Source: Sergeia podlipaevii
Taxonomy: Eukaryota; Euglenozoa; Kinetoplastea; Trypanosomatida; Trypanosomatidae
Direction: 5' to 3'
Length of the DNA stretch: 53,981 nt
Assembly (NCBI GenBank): GCA_030849805.1
Contig: JASANZ010002143.1
Location: forward strand, 1 to 53,981
Shown here: positions 41,318-51,035 of the stretch, in pieces
Layout of the letters: each line of letters begins with the position of its first letter
How positions within the stretch are numbered: the first letter of the stretch is position 1
The notes under the pieces: generated by a model
Seen by the model: only the letters and a program-made list of their open reading frames with translations
Databases searched by the model: none
Told to the model about the DNA's origin: nothing
Program-made: the position numbers and the translations under genes

Positions 41318-41350
41318 CTGGTACTAAATTGTAGCAAAGAGCAAAAACTA
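41318..41350 (-). promoter_or_regulatory. Spliced-leader acceptor of AdoMetDC (proximal)
   Basis: Sense strand: TTTTTGCTCTTTGCTACAAT leads to TTTAG (41325-41324) and ACCAG (41319-41318). The tract is moderate, so a more distal acceptor cannot be excluded. Confidence 0.45.
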
Positions 41351-41427
41351 TTTTCTTTTTAGAAAAATGTATTGTTTTCCTTTTCAGCGTACCTAATTCT
41401 GTTTTGAAAAGTGCAAGTTGTTTTATT

Positions 41428-41428
41428 N
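41428..41428. other. Undetermined base (n)
   Basis: The only ambiguous base in the window, next to an AT dinucleotide repeat, suggesting a sequencing or assembly problem there. Confidence 0.99.
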
Positions 41429-42077
41429 AATATATATATAGAATGCTAGTCAGTTAGCTAGTGTGAGTCGCGGCACTTATGTTCTCCTCTTTCTATTCCA
41501 TTTTCTTTTATCACTATTGCTGTTGCTAGCTTAGAGGACATACAGGAAAATCGTCCTGACACTTCTAAAACTTCTTGAAGTTGAAAACATGAAGAGGATA
41601 AAAAGAAGAAAAAGCGGGCCCAAACTGCCCTTTGCTCACGAACATCTTTTCTTCTTTCAAATTGATGACAAATCAGCAGTTCCTCTCTATTGCATCCTCT
41701 CTTTAAAAAAAAAAAAAAAATGTTGCTGATGTTGATTGTGTTAAAATATAATGTTCGTAGAACCACCCCAGCATGTGCCTAAATACGTAAATAAACAAAA
41801 AAAATTCCCAATCGAGTTGCACTACTCATTTTCATTAAAGAGCACATTAACCTTCTCTCTCTTTCTCTTGCACGCATATATAATTTAGCGTCCAGTAAAA
41901 GGGAAGGAACTATATGCAGGCATTCAGCCACGCTTGCATACTTCTTAATATGCGCCTTATCATTACTGGGGTTCATCAAGTTCCTGAATAAACGATTTCC
42001 ATATTTTTTTTTCCGTTTCTGATATTGTTATTTTTTTTTGATTGTTTTTATGGATAAATATATATAAAAATATGATA

Positions 42078-42100
42078 TAGTAGTAGTAGTAGTAGTAGTA
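42078..42100. repeat. (TAG)8 triplet repeat
   Basis: Uninterrupted TAG triplets followed directly by an A14 run, inside the coding-free gap. Confidence 0.8.
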
Positions 42101-42774
42101 AAAAAAAAAAAAATGTTTTGCTTGCTGCTCGGCGCTGGTATTGACTTCTCTGCATCAAAAGGAAGGTATGCTGTCCATCACGTTTTTTTTTTAAAAAAAA
42201 AAACAAGAGCGATAATGAAAAGGGACGAAGTGTATACCATAAATGCATACATATATTGATATCTGCATAAAAAAAAAGGGGGCAGCAGAGAAGCGACGCG
42301 GCCGCCTCTCGATACGGTTTCTCCTCCTTCAGAAAAACTGTATTTTTTTTGTGTGTGATAGTGTATCGTCAATGATGTGTTTGGTCTCGTGTATACGCGC
42401 GCATGCTTGGTGTGTGAAAAAAAACAAATGTCATTGCACTTGTACTATCTTCGTTTTTCTCTTCCAGAACACAGGGAAGTACCACATTATGTGCATAAAA
42501 AGAAAAAACACCGACGCACGCGTACGAGACCAAAAGAAAATATGTATGTAGCCCTTCTTTTTCGCACTAAACTTCTTGTCCTCTCTGTTTACCTAGATAT
42601 AAAAAAGGATGTACTACCCGTTATCATCTTCCTCCTCTTGCCTTAAAACCTTCACACAGACTAGTTCCAGTTTTTTTTAAAAAAATAAAAATGAGCCTTG
42701 GAAGTGCACACACCACTAAGGTAGTTTACGATGCGATGTCAGATAAGAATCTCTTTCCTCACGTCTGTACATTA

Positions 42775-42825
42775 CTGATGGGATAAGCCGCAACACAAAG
42801 GAAAGGGAAGCGATGGGGAGACGAC
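42775..42825 (-). promoter_or_regulatory. Unassigned splice-acceptor-like signal in the gap
   Basis: Sense strand: a CT-rich stretch with CTCCCC and CTTCCCTTTCCTTT, then CCCATCAG with AG at 42776-42775. Two nt later an ATG opens an 18-codon frame (42772-42716). It could be a distal AdoMetDC acceptor (leader about 1.5 kb), the start of an unknown RNA, or chance. Confidence 0.35.
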
Positions 42826-44595
42826 TGACAAGCATTCCCTCCAAGTTGAAACAAGAATGAAGAGGGCACAATGTCAATGTAAAAAGAAACAGTAATATAA
42901 GCAGCTACAAGTCTCCCTTAGTGTACATTTCCTCTCCTCTCCCCTTATTCTGGTATATATATATATTTTCCCCTCAGCCCATCTAGTACGTACATCAGTG
43001 AGCACAGAAACTCACCCTTTTTCGCTTTGCTTATTAACCTTTTCTTGTTCGCTCTTCCCAGGCACACCACATACACACCACCACCCGTCTACTTCCCCCC
43101 CAAAGAGAACGAAAGTAGAAAATAGATAAATATATATATAGCGATGTGGTGGTGTAGTCACGTGTGGTGTGACCCAGAGGGAAAAAAAAGAACGAAAAAA
43201 AAGGCTACGGCGAAGGGTTGGTGTTCATTATCATAGTCTCTTCTCTAAACGTATATCATGCTTTTTTATGCACATCACACCATATACTTCGTATGCAATA
43301 ACAAAGCTATAGGAATGACATTTTTTTTTAAGCAGAATCGAAAGAAAGATGTTTTGTAAGCGCTTACATAATAAAGAAAAAAAAGAGTTAAAAATCCACA
43401 AAACGAGAAAAAAACAAAACACATATAAAGCTCCAGATAAAGAAAGTGTCTGAGGTACTGGATTGCGTACATATATATTCGACAAAATATAACGTGGCTG
43501 CTTTGATGTGTGCCGTGGGCAGGCTATCCTGAATAGTAGGTGCATGATGCAATAAGCTTCTAAAAAAAAATTCTAAAAAGCACATCTCCTATGAAGAGCA
43601 TACACAACACCGCCACAGGCTCATTCGTCTTTCATCGTTGTTGTTTTATTTCCTTTGCACACAATCACACACATATATACAAGCATATATTGCTGTTTCT
43701 TCATATTGATACGCATAGAAAAGCAAAGTAAGGTAAAGGTGAAAAAAAAAATATACTAAAAGCGTGTTCATGCATCCGCGCAACGTACACGCTTTTCAGT
43801 ATTTACATATTTTAACAAATATCTGTAAACATAAAAAAAGAAATGTAAGCGCTTTACAAAAAAAAAAAAGACAAGAGAAAGACTCATGAAAAACACTAGT
43901 AGGTGGCACGCTAACTATAATTCCCCATTCTGAACAGTTGAATCGAGGCTAGTCAATGTGGTCTACGTTCCACCAAAAGAAAAGTTCATCCTTCTATGAA
44001 CCCTTTCACTTTCTTCAACGCCGGCCAGTTTGAAACTACCAGTGCTACCCCAACACAGAAGTAAACAGCATCCTAAATAAAAAATTGTTTATTTTTGTTT
44101 AACTCCTGCGAAATCTTTCATTGTTCTGTAGCTCATTTGGCAATAAAAAGAAGGAATGTCCCCCCCGTATTGAGACTGATATTCATAGTACCCCTCCTCC
44201 CAGAAAAAGAAAGGAAGTCATAACTAGTAAACTATGCACCCTGGCAAAGGCATACATGTTTGCTTCGAGAAGAAAAAGATAAGAAAAGAGCAATGTTGTA
44301 AAACGCCAAAGAAGAAGAAAAAAAAAAGAAAGCATGTCATAGTGCGGAAATAAAATTCCTTCATATTCAGCGCCAACAACAACAACAAAAAAAAGAAGGT
44401 GTGGATGTATGTATATATATATGTGCGTGTTCGGCTTTCTCACGTTGCTACATGCGTAAAAAAAGAAAAGGTCCGTATAGTCAACGTTGTGGATTGTACA
44501 ATGCACACTTCCACTTGTCAAAAAAATATATATATTCATACATAGACACACACACACACATGTATTGCGTCCTTGGTTTGAAGTAGCAATACCCA

Positions 44596-44675
44596 CTAAG
44601 AGATTTAGTCACACACAAAAAAAAAAAAAACAGTGCACGAAAGGAGAAAGAAAAGAGGGGGGGAAGAGGTCGGCC
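44596..44675 (-). promoter_or_regulatory. Unassigned splice-acceptor-like signal in the gap
   Basis: Sense strand: CCTCTTCCCCCCCTCTTTTC and CTTTCTCCTTTC, then a T14 run, ending at CTCTTAG with AG at 44597-44596. No convincing gene follows; the open frame behind it is low complexity. Confidence 0.35.
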
Positions 44676-45924
44676 CCAGCTACCGCTCTATGTCACAAAG
44701 CAGCGCACAAAAAGTGGTGATGAGCAAAGCGTCTTTATGATCTCTGGTCAGCAAACGGAACAGTATCATCTTTTCAAATGCTGGGTGCCGTGTGTGTGTT
44801 TTGTGGGTCAAACAGTGTGTATATGTCCGCACGTGTTCGAGTGATGAAAAGAAAGACAAACATATGTAGTAAAAGGCAGAAAAAAAAATACAATGTACTC
44901 TCGTCAGATACCCTGCCTCTGCTCATTCTCATGGAGTTGATATGCCTACAACGAAGTATTTTTTTTTATGCACACGCACCCATGAAAACACACACATATG
45001 CACACACAACATGCAAATACTGACATACCGGCGCTCATAAAGACGGCTCGGAAACTGGCAAAAAAAAAAAAAGAAATCAAATATTTAAAAAAAAAAAACT
45101 GAAAGATTTCATAGTAATATAGGAAAAAAATGGTTGATACCCATATTCCTATTTTCTTAAAAGCAGAAGGAATAATAAGTGTAAGCAACATCTGCTATAG
45201 AAAAAAAAAAATACATCCCTATTGGCTACTCTTTACCTGCTCTTTTTCATCATTTGATGACTACTGTTTCTTTGATCCTCTCTCTCTATCTCTACACATT
45301 CACCAAAAAAAAAAGAAAAAAAGGAATTAGTTTTAAGCACGCTCTCTCAAGAACAACAATAGCAACGCATATGTAGCGCATTGAGTATGTGAGTGCGTTA
45401 AAAAAAAAGTGCTTTAATTCACAGGGTAGAAGAGAAAGAAAGAATAGAAAAGACCATTCATGACACAGCAGTGGTATTGCTTTCTTTCCCCCTTGATTAG
45501 AGTCTTCCCTCTCCTGTCATGATGGAACAAAAAAAAAGGGGGGGAAGAAAAACGTAACTTTGCCTCACTGCTCGCAAGAAAAATGAAGGAAAAGACAACG
45601 CAAAGTAAAGAAAGCCGTAGAACAATTGTTTTTCTTCCTTTTTTTAAAAAAAAAGTGGAGAACGGAAAGCCAAATAGAATGATTTCTGCCTCTACGCAGT
45701 AGAAACTGGAATATGCAATTCTTACCTGCTGCAATTCTGACGACTTCACGTCACGAGTATCAAAGCGGCTTTTCCTTTCTTTTCTATTTTTTGTCCTACA
45801 TATAGATATTAGACACACAAGACACACGCAATACTGGGTTTTTTTCTCTGTTGCTTCAGAAAACCAAATATCTGCATTCCCGTTGTCAAAATAACAATAA
45901 TAATATGCTACCTAAACCTCCTCT

Positions 45925-46881
45925 CTACTCGCTACAGCGCGAAAACAGCAGCTGGTGGAAGGCGTAGCCCTCGCCAAAGTAGTTGATAGAACGGTTCTGC
46001 AGGTTGTAGCGGTTGAACTTCGCAAGGTTGCGGCGAATGAGCATCCCATCTGCATCGCGGTCCTGAAGCGCCACAAGGGTGAAACGGGCGGGCTTGTACT
46101 CATCCAACAGCGCCTGCAGGCGCTCCGGGGAGGCAACAGCGGTGGCAGCGTTGGTCTCAAAGGACACAAACGGACAGTCGGCGAAGGCGCGGGTCATCTC
46201 GTACTCCCCACAGCCCCCCGCTGGTGTCAACCTGTGCTCATCCTTCTCCACCTCGCAGTCATCGGCACGCTGTACATCGTACATGAACACGTTCACCTGC
46301 ACGTCATTTTCCTTGACAGACTCTGCGTTGCGCGCAATGCTGTCAAATACAAAGTGGAAAAAGTGATCGCTGTCGACAGGGCCGGTAAGGAACGACTGAC
46401 CAGCAGGGAAGGCGGCCTTAAGGTCGGCGTACTCCTCCGCCATGATGTCGCTTGTCTCGCACTGCTCACACCAGGGAGAGGTAGTGTTCTTGCGGAAGAA
46501 GGAAGCCCACTCCACCTTGATACCGTACTTAGCAAAGAGGCTGAGAATTGGGGCAAGCACCTTGTGCAGCATGACGCAGCTTCCCGAAGTGATTACCAGC
46601 TTGCGCTCGGTGATGATGGCAAGGCTCTGGCTAAAGGTAACGGCGCGCAGACTGTACTCCTCCAAGTGCATCTCCAAGTCTTGCCCAGCCTCACCCATAG
46701 CACGCTCCATATCAGCCACAGTAATGCTGGAGAGAGTCATAGGGGCGGCAATGTCGAGCTCCAGACGCTTCTCAAGAGCGCTGTCAGTGTACTCAGTGGG
46801 TGCAGCAAAACCACCCCAGAGGGACATGAGGGCGTGCACAGACTGCGGAAATTCATCGCGAGGGGACGCCCATGAGGTCAT
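45925..46881 (-). CDS. AdoMetDC prozyme (catalytically dead regulatory paralogue)
   Basis: 318 aa, clearly homologous to AdoMetDC (for example GPVDSDHFFHF at 167-177 against GPVDSDHYFLF). Catalytic features are lost. The aligned processing triad E-S-S reads S84-Q85-S86, the catalytic Cys is S99 (ITSG), and the segment holding the essential Ser and His is shortened to GGCGEYEMTRAF (222-233). It therefore cannot form pyruvate and is expected to act only as allosteric activator in a heterodimer with AdoMetDC, as described for T. brucei, where prozyme abundance is translationally controlled through its 5' UTR. The first ATG is at 46881. It directly follows a strong acceptor; a second strong acceptor is 133 nt farther out. 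Confidence 0.95.
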   Translation of the reverse strand: MTSWASPRDEFPQSVHALMSLWGGFAAPTEYTDSALEKRLELDIAAPMTLSSITVADMERAMGEAGQDLEMHLEEYSLRAVTFSQSLAIITERKLVITSGSCVMLHKVLAPILSLFAKYGIKVEWASFFRKNTTSPWCEQCETSDIMAEEYADLKAAFPAGQSFLTGPVDSDHFFHFVFDSIARNAESVKENDVQVNVFMYDVQRADDCEVEKDEHRLTPAGGCGEYEMTRAFADCPFVSFETNAATAVASPERLQALLDEYKPARFTLVALQDRDADGMLIRRNLAKFNRYNLQNRSINYFGEGYAFHQLLFSRCSE

Positions 46882-46886
46882 TTGCT

Positions 46887-46940
46887 CTACGAAAAAAATA
46901 AGTGAGAGAATAGTGAGCAAAGCGAAAGAAATGTGGGAAA
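46887..46940 (-). promoter_or_regulatory. Proximal spliced-leader acceptor of prozyme
   Basis: Sense strand: CATTTCTTTCGCTTTGCTC, CTATTCTCTCAC, TTATTTTTTTC, then GTAG with AG at 46888-46887. Leader would be five nt. The tract covers the in-frame codons upstream of the ATG at 46881, supporting that start. Confidence 0.6.
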
Positions 46941-47019
46941 GCTAGAGAACTTAAGCTGTCTGTGTATGTGTGTGTGTGCGTGTGTAAAGGGTAAGTGTAG
47001 CCTTATCAATTTCAGTTAT

Positions 47020-47098
47020 CTACAAAAAAACAAAAAAAAATGACGGATGAAATTTAAACAAAGCAGGAAGAAAAGAAAAGAAAAAAAAAAAGGAAGAG
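47020..47098 (-). promoter_or_regulatory. Distal spliced-leader acceptor of prozyme
   Basis: Sense strand: T11 then CTTTTCTTTTCTTCC, later T9-G-T7, ending at GTAG with AG at 47021-47020. Leader would be 138 nt and contains no ATG. Confidence 0.6.
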
Positions 47099-48006
47099 TT
47101 GTCAATCAGTAGAGTGTACAGAAGCAGCATCGCAATTACTGAGGCTACAAGTATGTGTGTGTGTGTGTGCCTTATTCAGCACGAGTCCTTTCCGTATTTA
47201 GTGGGTAAGGAATGTACGCGCACACATGCAAAAAAAAAAGTACAGGTCCTACCATCCAATACAAGACATAAATTCAAAATTTTCCATTAAAGAGTGTTGC
47301 TTTAACTGTCTCAACAGAGGCCTATATTGTAGATATAAATATTAAAAAGGAGATCTCACAGTAAAGAAAGGATATAAAGCAGATACATGTGTGCTATTGT
47401 GCGTCAAAAACACGTACACTCCTTGCGTATAAATATATATGTATATGTTAATGGACCATTCATACAAAACAACAACAACAATAGTTATAATACGATAGTC
47501 TCCTTTTTTCCTTAATCATATTTTTTTTCTCCATGCACTGAGCGTTCTCGTTTCCACGGTATGTACTTTTTCCCCCGCGTCGTTTCTCTCCTCCTTTTCA
47601 TTTAGTGTGTACCGTTCGGTGCATATATATATATGCATCAAAAAGAAAAAAAAAATGAGTAAAAGAGAAAAGAAAAGAAAACGAAAATGAGCCACAGTGT
47701 TTGCAGTCGACAAGTTTTACTCGTCAGTCATCAGACAGTAAGCATATCTGTCTTCTTCTTTTTTCTTTTCTTGGTGGAGATAAGAAGATATTTTCCATTT
47801 CCTTTTCCTCTGTTTCTCCCCCCATTATTTCTCTCCAGATAGACTGCGTCATTCCCCCTCGGGCCTAACCTGACATATTTATCAATGCGGCAACGCTGAC
47901 TTATACACGAAAACGATGGAGCTGATTCCATTCCTTCTTTCTTCCCTCCTAGATGCAAGCCCATATGTGTTTGTGTGTGTGTGTGTCCGTCTAGGCGTCA
48001 GAACAG

Positions 48007-50949
48007 TTAAGCTTTCGTGCTGTCCACCAACGTCTTCATCTTGTTCACACCGTCAACAAGCTGCTTCTTCTGGTTCTCCAGGGAGGCGAGCTTCTCGCTG
48101 TTGGTAGTGCGAACGCTCTCCGGCACCTTCGTCTCGTAGTTGGGGATCGACATCTTCTTCACGGTAGTCTCGATCTGCTTCTCAAGCCCCGCGAGCTGCT
48201 TCTCCAGCTTCTGGATCTCCTTCTCGGCATCAATGAAGCCAGCCAACATCATGTTGACGCCGACCTCCTCATTGACGACGGAGAAGCCGCAGCCGTGCGG
48301 GACTGACTTGGCCTCCTCTTCGGAAGAGACCACAGTCACCTCAGAGACCACACCCAGCGTAGACACCATAAAGGCCTGCTCCGTGACCAGCTTCCTCATC
48401 TCAGCGGTATGTCCAGTAATCCAGATGTCCGGCTTGTGCTTGTTAGTGAGGTTGTACGAAGCCTTGGTGGAGCGCACGTTGTGCACAATGTCCATCATCA
48501 GCGACATGTCATTGTCAGCCGCGCGGTTCGCAAAGCCCTCTGGAGTCGGATACGGTGCAAGCATGATAGTGTCGGAGGAGAAGGTGCTGTAGTTGGGCAA
48601 ACGATGCCAGAGCTCCTCGGTGAGGAAGGGCATCATAGGGTGGAGCATGCGCAGAGCGCGCTCCACGGCGTAGAGCAGAACATCCTGCACGAGTTGCTTC
48701 TTCTCGCCGCCCTTCTGGATGGTGGGCTTGGTGAGCTCAAGGAAAACATCGCAAAGCTCGTACAGCCAGAAGCGGTACGCAGCGTTCGTAGTCAGTGCAA
48801 AGTCGTACTGACCCTCCGTCATGCCGCGAATGACCTCCTCGTTGGCAGTGTCGAGGCGGGAGAGAATCCATTGGCACTCGAGCGGAAGAGAAGGCAGATC
48901 GGAGGCCTGGAAGGTGGTCTTGCTGGGCTTGTAGTCGGCACCGAGGGCGTGGTAGAGCACGTAGCGCACAACATTCCACAGCTTGTTACAGAACTGACGG
49001 TATGACACAATGCGGGAGATATCGAGGTTGACGCTTCGACCGGATTGCGTATAGGAGAGCAGACCGAAACGGAGAGCATCACTGCCGCACTCTGGGATGC
49101 CCTCAGCGAAGGCCTCCTTCTGCTGCTTGATCGCTTTCTCCACCTCCTTCTCGCTCAGATTGCCGCTGCGCACGGTGTCGTGGAGAACCTCGAGGGTGAC
49201 ACCCTTAATAACAAAGAAGGGATCAATCACGTTACCCTTTGACTTGGACATCTTCTCGCCGTTCTTGTCGCGCACCATTGCGTGGAAGAAGACCTCACGG
49301 AAAGGGAGCTGCTTGGTGAAGTGCAGCGAGGTCATGACCATGCGAGCCACCCAGAAAAAAATGATATCGTGGCCGGTCTCCATCAGAGAGGTGGGAAAGA
49401 AGTGGCGCATGTCCTCAGAGTCCTGCGGCCAACCAAGAGTAGAGAAGGGCCAGAGAGCAGAGCTGAACCACGTGTCGAGCACGTCGGGATCCTGCTCATA
49501 GGTCGCCTCCTTGGCCTGTTCTTCGCTGAGGCCAAACTTGGTCATGGCCTTGGCGCGAGCCTCATCCATGTTGCGGGCAACCACCCAAGGATCGGCGGTC
49601 TCGGCGGGGAGGGGGCCCATAACCTTATACGCGGGGATGCGGTGGCCCCACCAGAGCTGGCGCGACACACACCATGGCTTGATATTCTCCAGCCAGTGGA
49701 ACCACACGGCTTCGTGCGAGGGCGGAGTCAGGATGAGCTCCTTGTTGCGCACGGCTTCAACCGAGAGGCGTGCCATCTCTGAACAGTCAACAAACCACTG
49801 CGGCATGAGCAGAGGCTCGACGATATCGCCAGTGCGGCTGCATCGGCCCACACGGTACTCGTAGGGTTCCACTCCACGAAGCAGACCCATCTTCTCCAGC
49901 TTTTCCACAATTAGCCTGCGGCAGTCAAAGCGGTGCAGGCCCTTGAACTCACCCTCCATGCAGATGATGCCGTTTAGGTCCATCATGGTGAGCTGGGGAA
50001 GGTTGTGGCGCATGCCAGACTCAAAATCGTTTGGATCGTGAGCAGGTGTGATCTTCACTGCACCAGTACCAAAAGCCATGTCTACCAATGTGCTGTCGAG
50101 CACGATGGGGATAACATCGTCGCGGAAGGGGCACTTGAGGAACTTACCATGAAAGCCCTTGTAGCGCTCATCATCGGGGTGAACGGCGACGGCGGTATCA
50201 CCCAGAAGGGTCTCCGGACGGGTGGTAGCGATCACGATCTCGTCGTTGCTGTCAGCGAGTTTGTAAGCAACCTTAGTGAGCACGCCCATTTCTACCTTCT
50301 TTTCGTAGCCGGGAATGGTAAGCCTTGCATTCTTGGGGACGTCTTCGAACTCCACCTCAAGATCAGAGATGGCGCTCTGGAGTGCGCAGCACCAGTTGAC
50401 GAGGCGAGTGGATCGGCTGATGAGCCCATCCTCGTGCATCCTCACGAAGGCCTCAATGACAGCGCCAGCGCAGTGCTCGTCCATGGTGAAGCGCTCACGA
50501 GACCAGTCTAAGGAGAGGCCGATGCCACGGAACTGCTGGGTAATAATGCCAGCGTGTTGCTCCTTGAACTGCCAAACGCGCTTGAGAAATTCCTCTCGGC
50601 CGAGATCGTGACGACTCTTACCTTCCTCCTTCATTACACGCTTCTCTACAACCACCTGAGTAGCAATGCCAGCGTGGTCGGTGCCGGGCAGGTACAGGGT
50701 GTCGTCACCGCGCATGCGATGATAACGAATAATAGTATCCTGGACGGCGCCTGTGAGAGCGTGGCCAAGATGCAGGTGACCCGTCACATTTGGGGGCGGG
50801 GTAATGACAACAAAGTTCTTCCCGGACGTCGGGCGGCCAACGTCAGAGGCGGGCTTGAAGAAGCCGGAGGCCTCCCACCAAGGATACCAGTCGCTTTCAA
50901 CCTCTGATGGGTTGTAGGCCGCTGCCATCTCGGGCGCCAAGGACTTCAT
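48007..50949 (-). CDS. ValRS: Valyl-tRNA synthetase
   Basis: 980 aa class I synthetase. The HIGH signature is at 58-63 (HLHLGH after PPPNVTG), and KMSKS at 566-570. The CP1 editing region lies between, with TTRPETLLGDTAVAVHP. The WWGHRIPAY motif, the anticodon-binding helical domain (about 690-850) and the C-terminal coiled-coil arm (about 905-975, IQKLEKQLAGLEKQ) follow in order. It charges tRNA-Val with valine and deacylates Thr-tRNA-Val. Trypanosomatids usually have one ValRS gene serving cytosol and mitochondrion. The start chosen is the first ATG (50949); the frame upstream lacks an ATG and lies in the pyrimidine tract of the acceptor at 50983-50979. Seven residues later another Met (MAAAYNPS) is possible. 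Confidence 0.96.
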   Translation of the reverse strand: MKSLAPEMAAAYNPSEVESDWYPWWEASGFFKPASDVGRPTSGKNFVVITPPPNVTGHLHLGHALTGAVQDTIIRYHRMRGDDTLYLPGTDHAGIATQVVVEKRVMKEEGKSRHDLGREEFLKRVWQFKEQHAGIITQQFRGIGLSLDWSRERFTMDEHCAGAVIEAFVRMHEDGLISRSTRLVNWCCALQSAISDLEVEFEDVPKNARLTIPGYEKKVEMGVLTKVAYKLADSNDEIVIATTRPETLLGDTAVAVHPDDERYKGFHGKFLKCPFRDDVIPIVLDSTLVDMAFGTGAVKITPAHDPNDFESGMRHNLPQLTMMDLNGIICMEGEFKGLHRFDCRRLIVEKLEKMGLLRGVEPYEYRVGRCSRTGDIVEPLLMPQWFVDCSEMARLSVEAVRNKELILTPPSHEAVWFHWLENIKPWCVSRQLWWGHRIPAYKVMGPLPAETADPWVVARNMDEARAKAMTKFGLSEEQAKEATYEQDPDVLDTWFSSALWPFSTLGWPQDSEDMRHFFPTSLMETGHDIIFFWVARMVMTSLHFTKQLPFREVFFHAMVRDKNGEKMSKSKGNVIDPFFVIKGVTLEVLHDTVRSGNLSEKEVEKAIKQQKEAFAEGIPECGSDALRFGLLSYTQSGRSVNLDISRIVSYRQFCNKLWNVVRYVLYHALGADYKPSKTTFQASDLPSLPLECQWILSRLDTANEEVIRGMTEGQYDFALTTNAAYRFWLYELCDVFLELTKPTIQKGGEKKQLVQDVLLYAVERALRMLHPMMPFLTEELWHRLPNYSTFSSDTIMLAPYPTPEGFANRAADNDMSLMMDIVHNVRSTKASYNLTNKHKPDIWITGHTAEMRKLVTEQAFMVSTLGVVSEVTVVSSEEEAKSVPHGCGFSVVNEEVGVNMMLAGFIDAEKEIQKLEKQLAGLEKQIETTVKKMSIPNYETKVPESVRTTNSEKLASLENQKKQLVDGVNKMKTLVDSTKA

Positions 50950-50978
50950 TACAAAAAGACACTTGCGGAACGTGGTGA

Positions 50979-51035
50979 CTACTTTTTTTTGCGATGTGAG
51001 GGGTGTAACAATAAAAAAAATAAAATAAAATGGTT
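50979..51035 (-). promoter_or_regulatory. Spliced-leader acceptor of ValRS
   Basis: Sense strand: CCATTTTATTTTATTTTTTT and CACCCCTCACATCGC, then A8-G (AG at 50983-50982) and GTAG (50980-50979). Leader 29-32 nt. Confidence 0.55.

Larger units (their letters stand above)
41296..45924. other. 4.6 kb coding-free gap between AdoMetDC and prozyme
   Basis: By far the longest internal gap. No frame resembles a gene; the open frames are Phe/Lys/Ile-rich low complexity. It contains one undetermined base (41428) beside an AT repeat, a (TAG)8 repeat (42078-42100), many A- and T-runs and several CA/TA repeats. Two good sense-strand acceptor-like signals, at 42776-42775 and 44597-44596, are not followed by a convincing gene. 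I looked for tRNA A/B boxes and C/D snoRNA boxes and found no complete set. Confidence 0.6.
46882..48006. other. Spacer between prozyme and ValRS
   Basis: Two prozyme acceptors, A-runs followed by TGA at 47032-47043 and 47647-47659, TG repeats near 46964-46984 and 47155-47169, and a CAA repeat at 47468-47480. No coding region. Confidence 0.55.

Noticed and set aside
44130..44142. tRNA A-box-like sequence TAGCTCATTTGG
   Set aside because: No matching B box (GGTTCGANNCC) and no cloverleaf stems within 100 nt on either side.
44183..44539. Minus-strand 118-codon ATG frame behind the acceptor at 44596
   Set aside because: Translation is dominated by Phe, Leu, Ile-Tyr and His repeats from T-runs and TA/CA repeats; no codon bias like the genes. 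The acceptor is kept as an observation but not the protein.
45955..46875. Plus-strand open frame of 306 codons antisense to prozyme
   Set aside because: Shadow of the prozyme gene; no recognisable motif, and the minus strand is clearly homologous to AdoMetDC.
46882..46920. Upstream extension of prozyme
   Set aside because: No ATG, and it lies in the pyrimidine tract of the proximal acceptor. The same reasoning excludes extensions of AdoMetDC (to 41337) and ValRS (to 51054).
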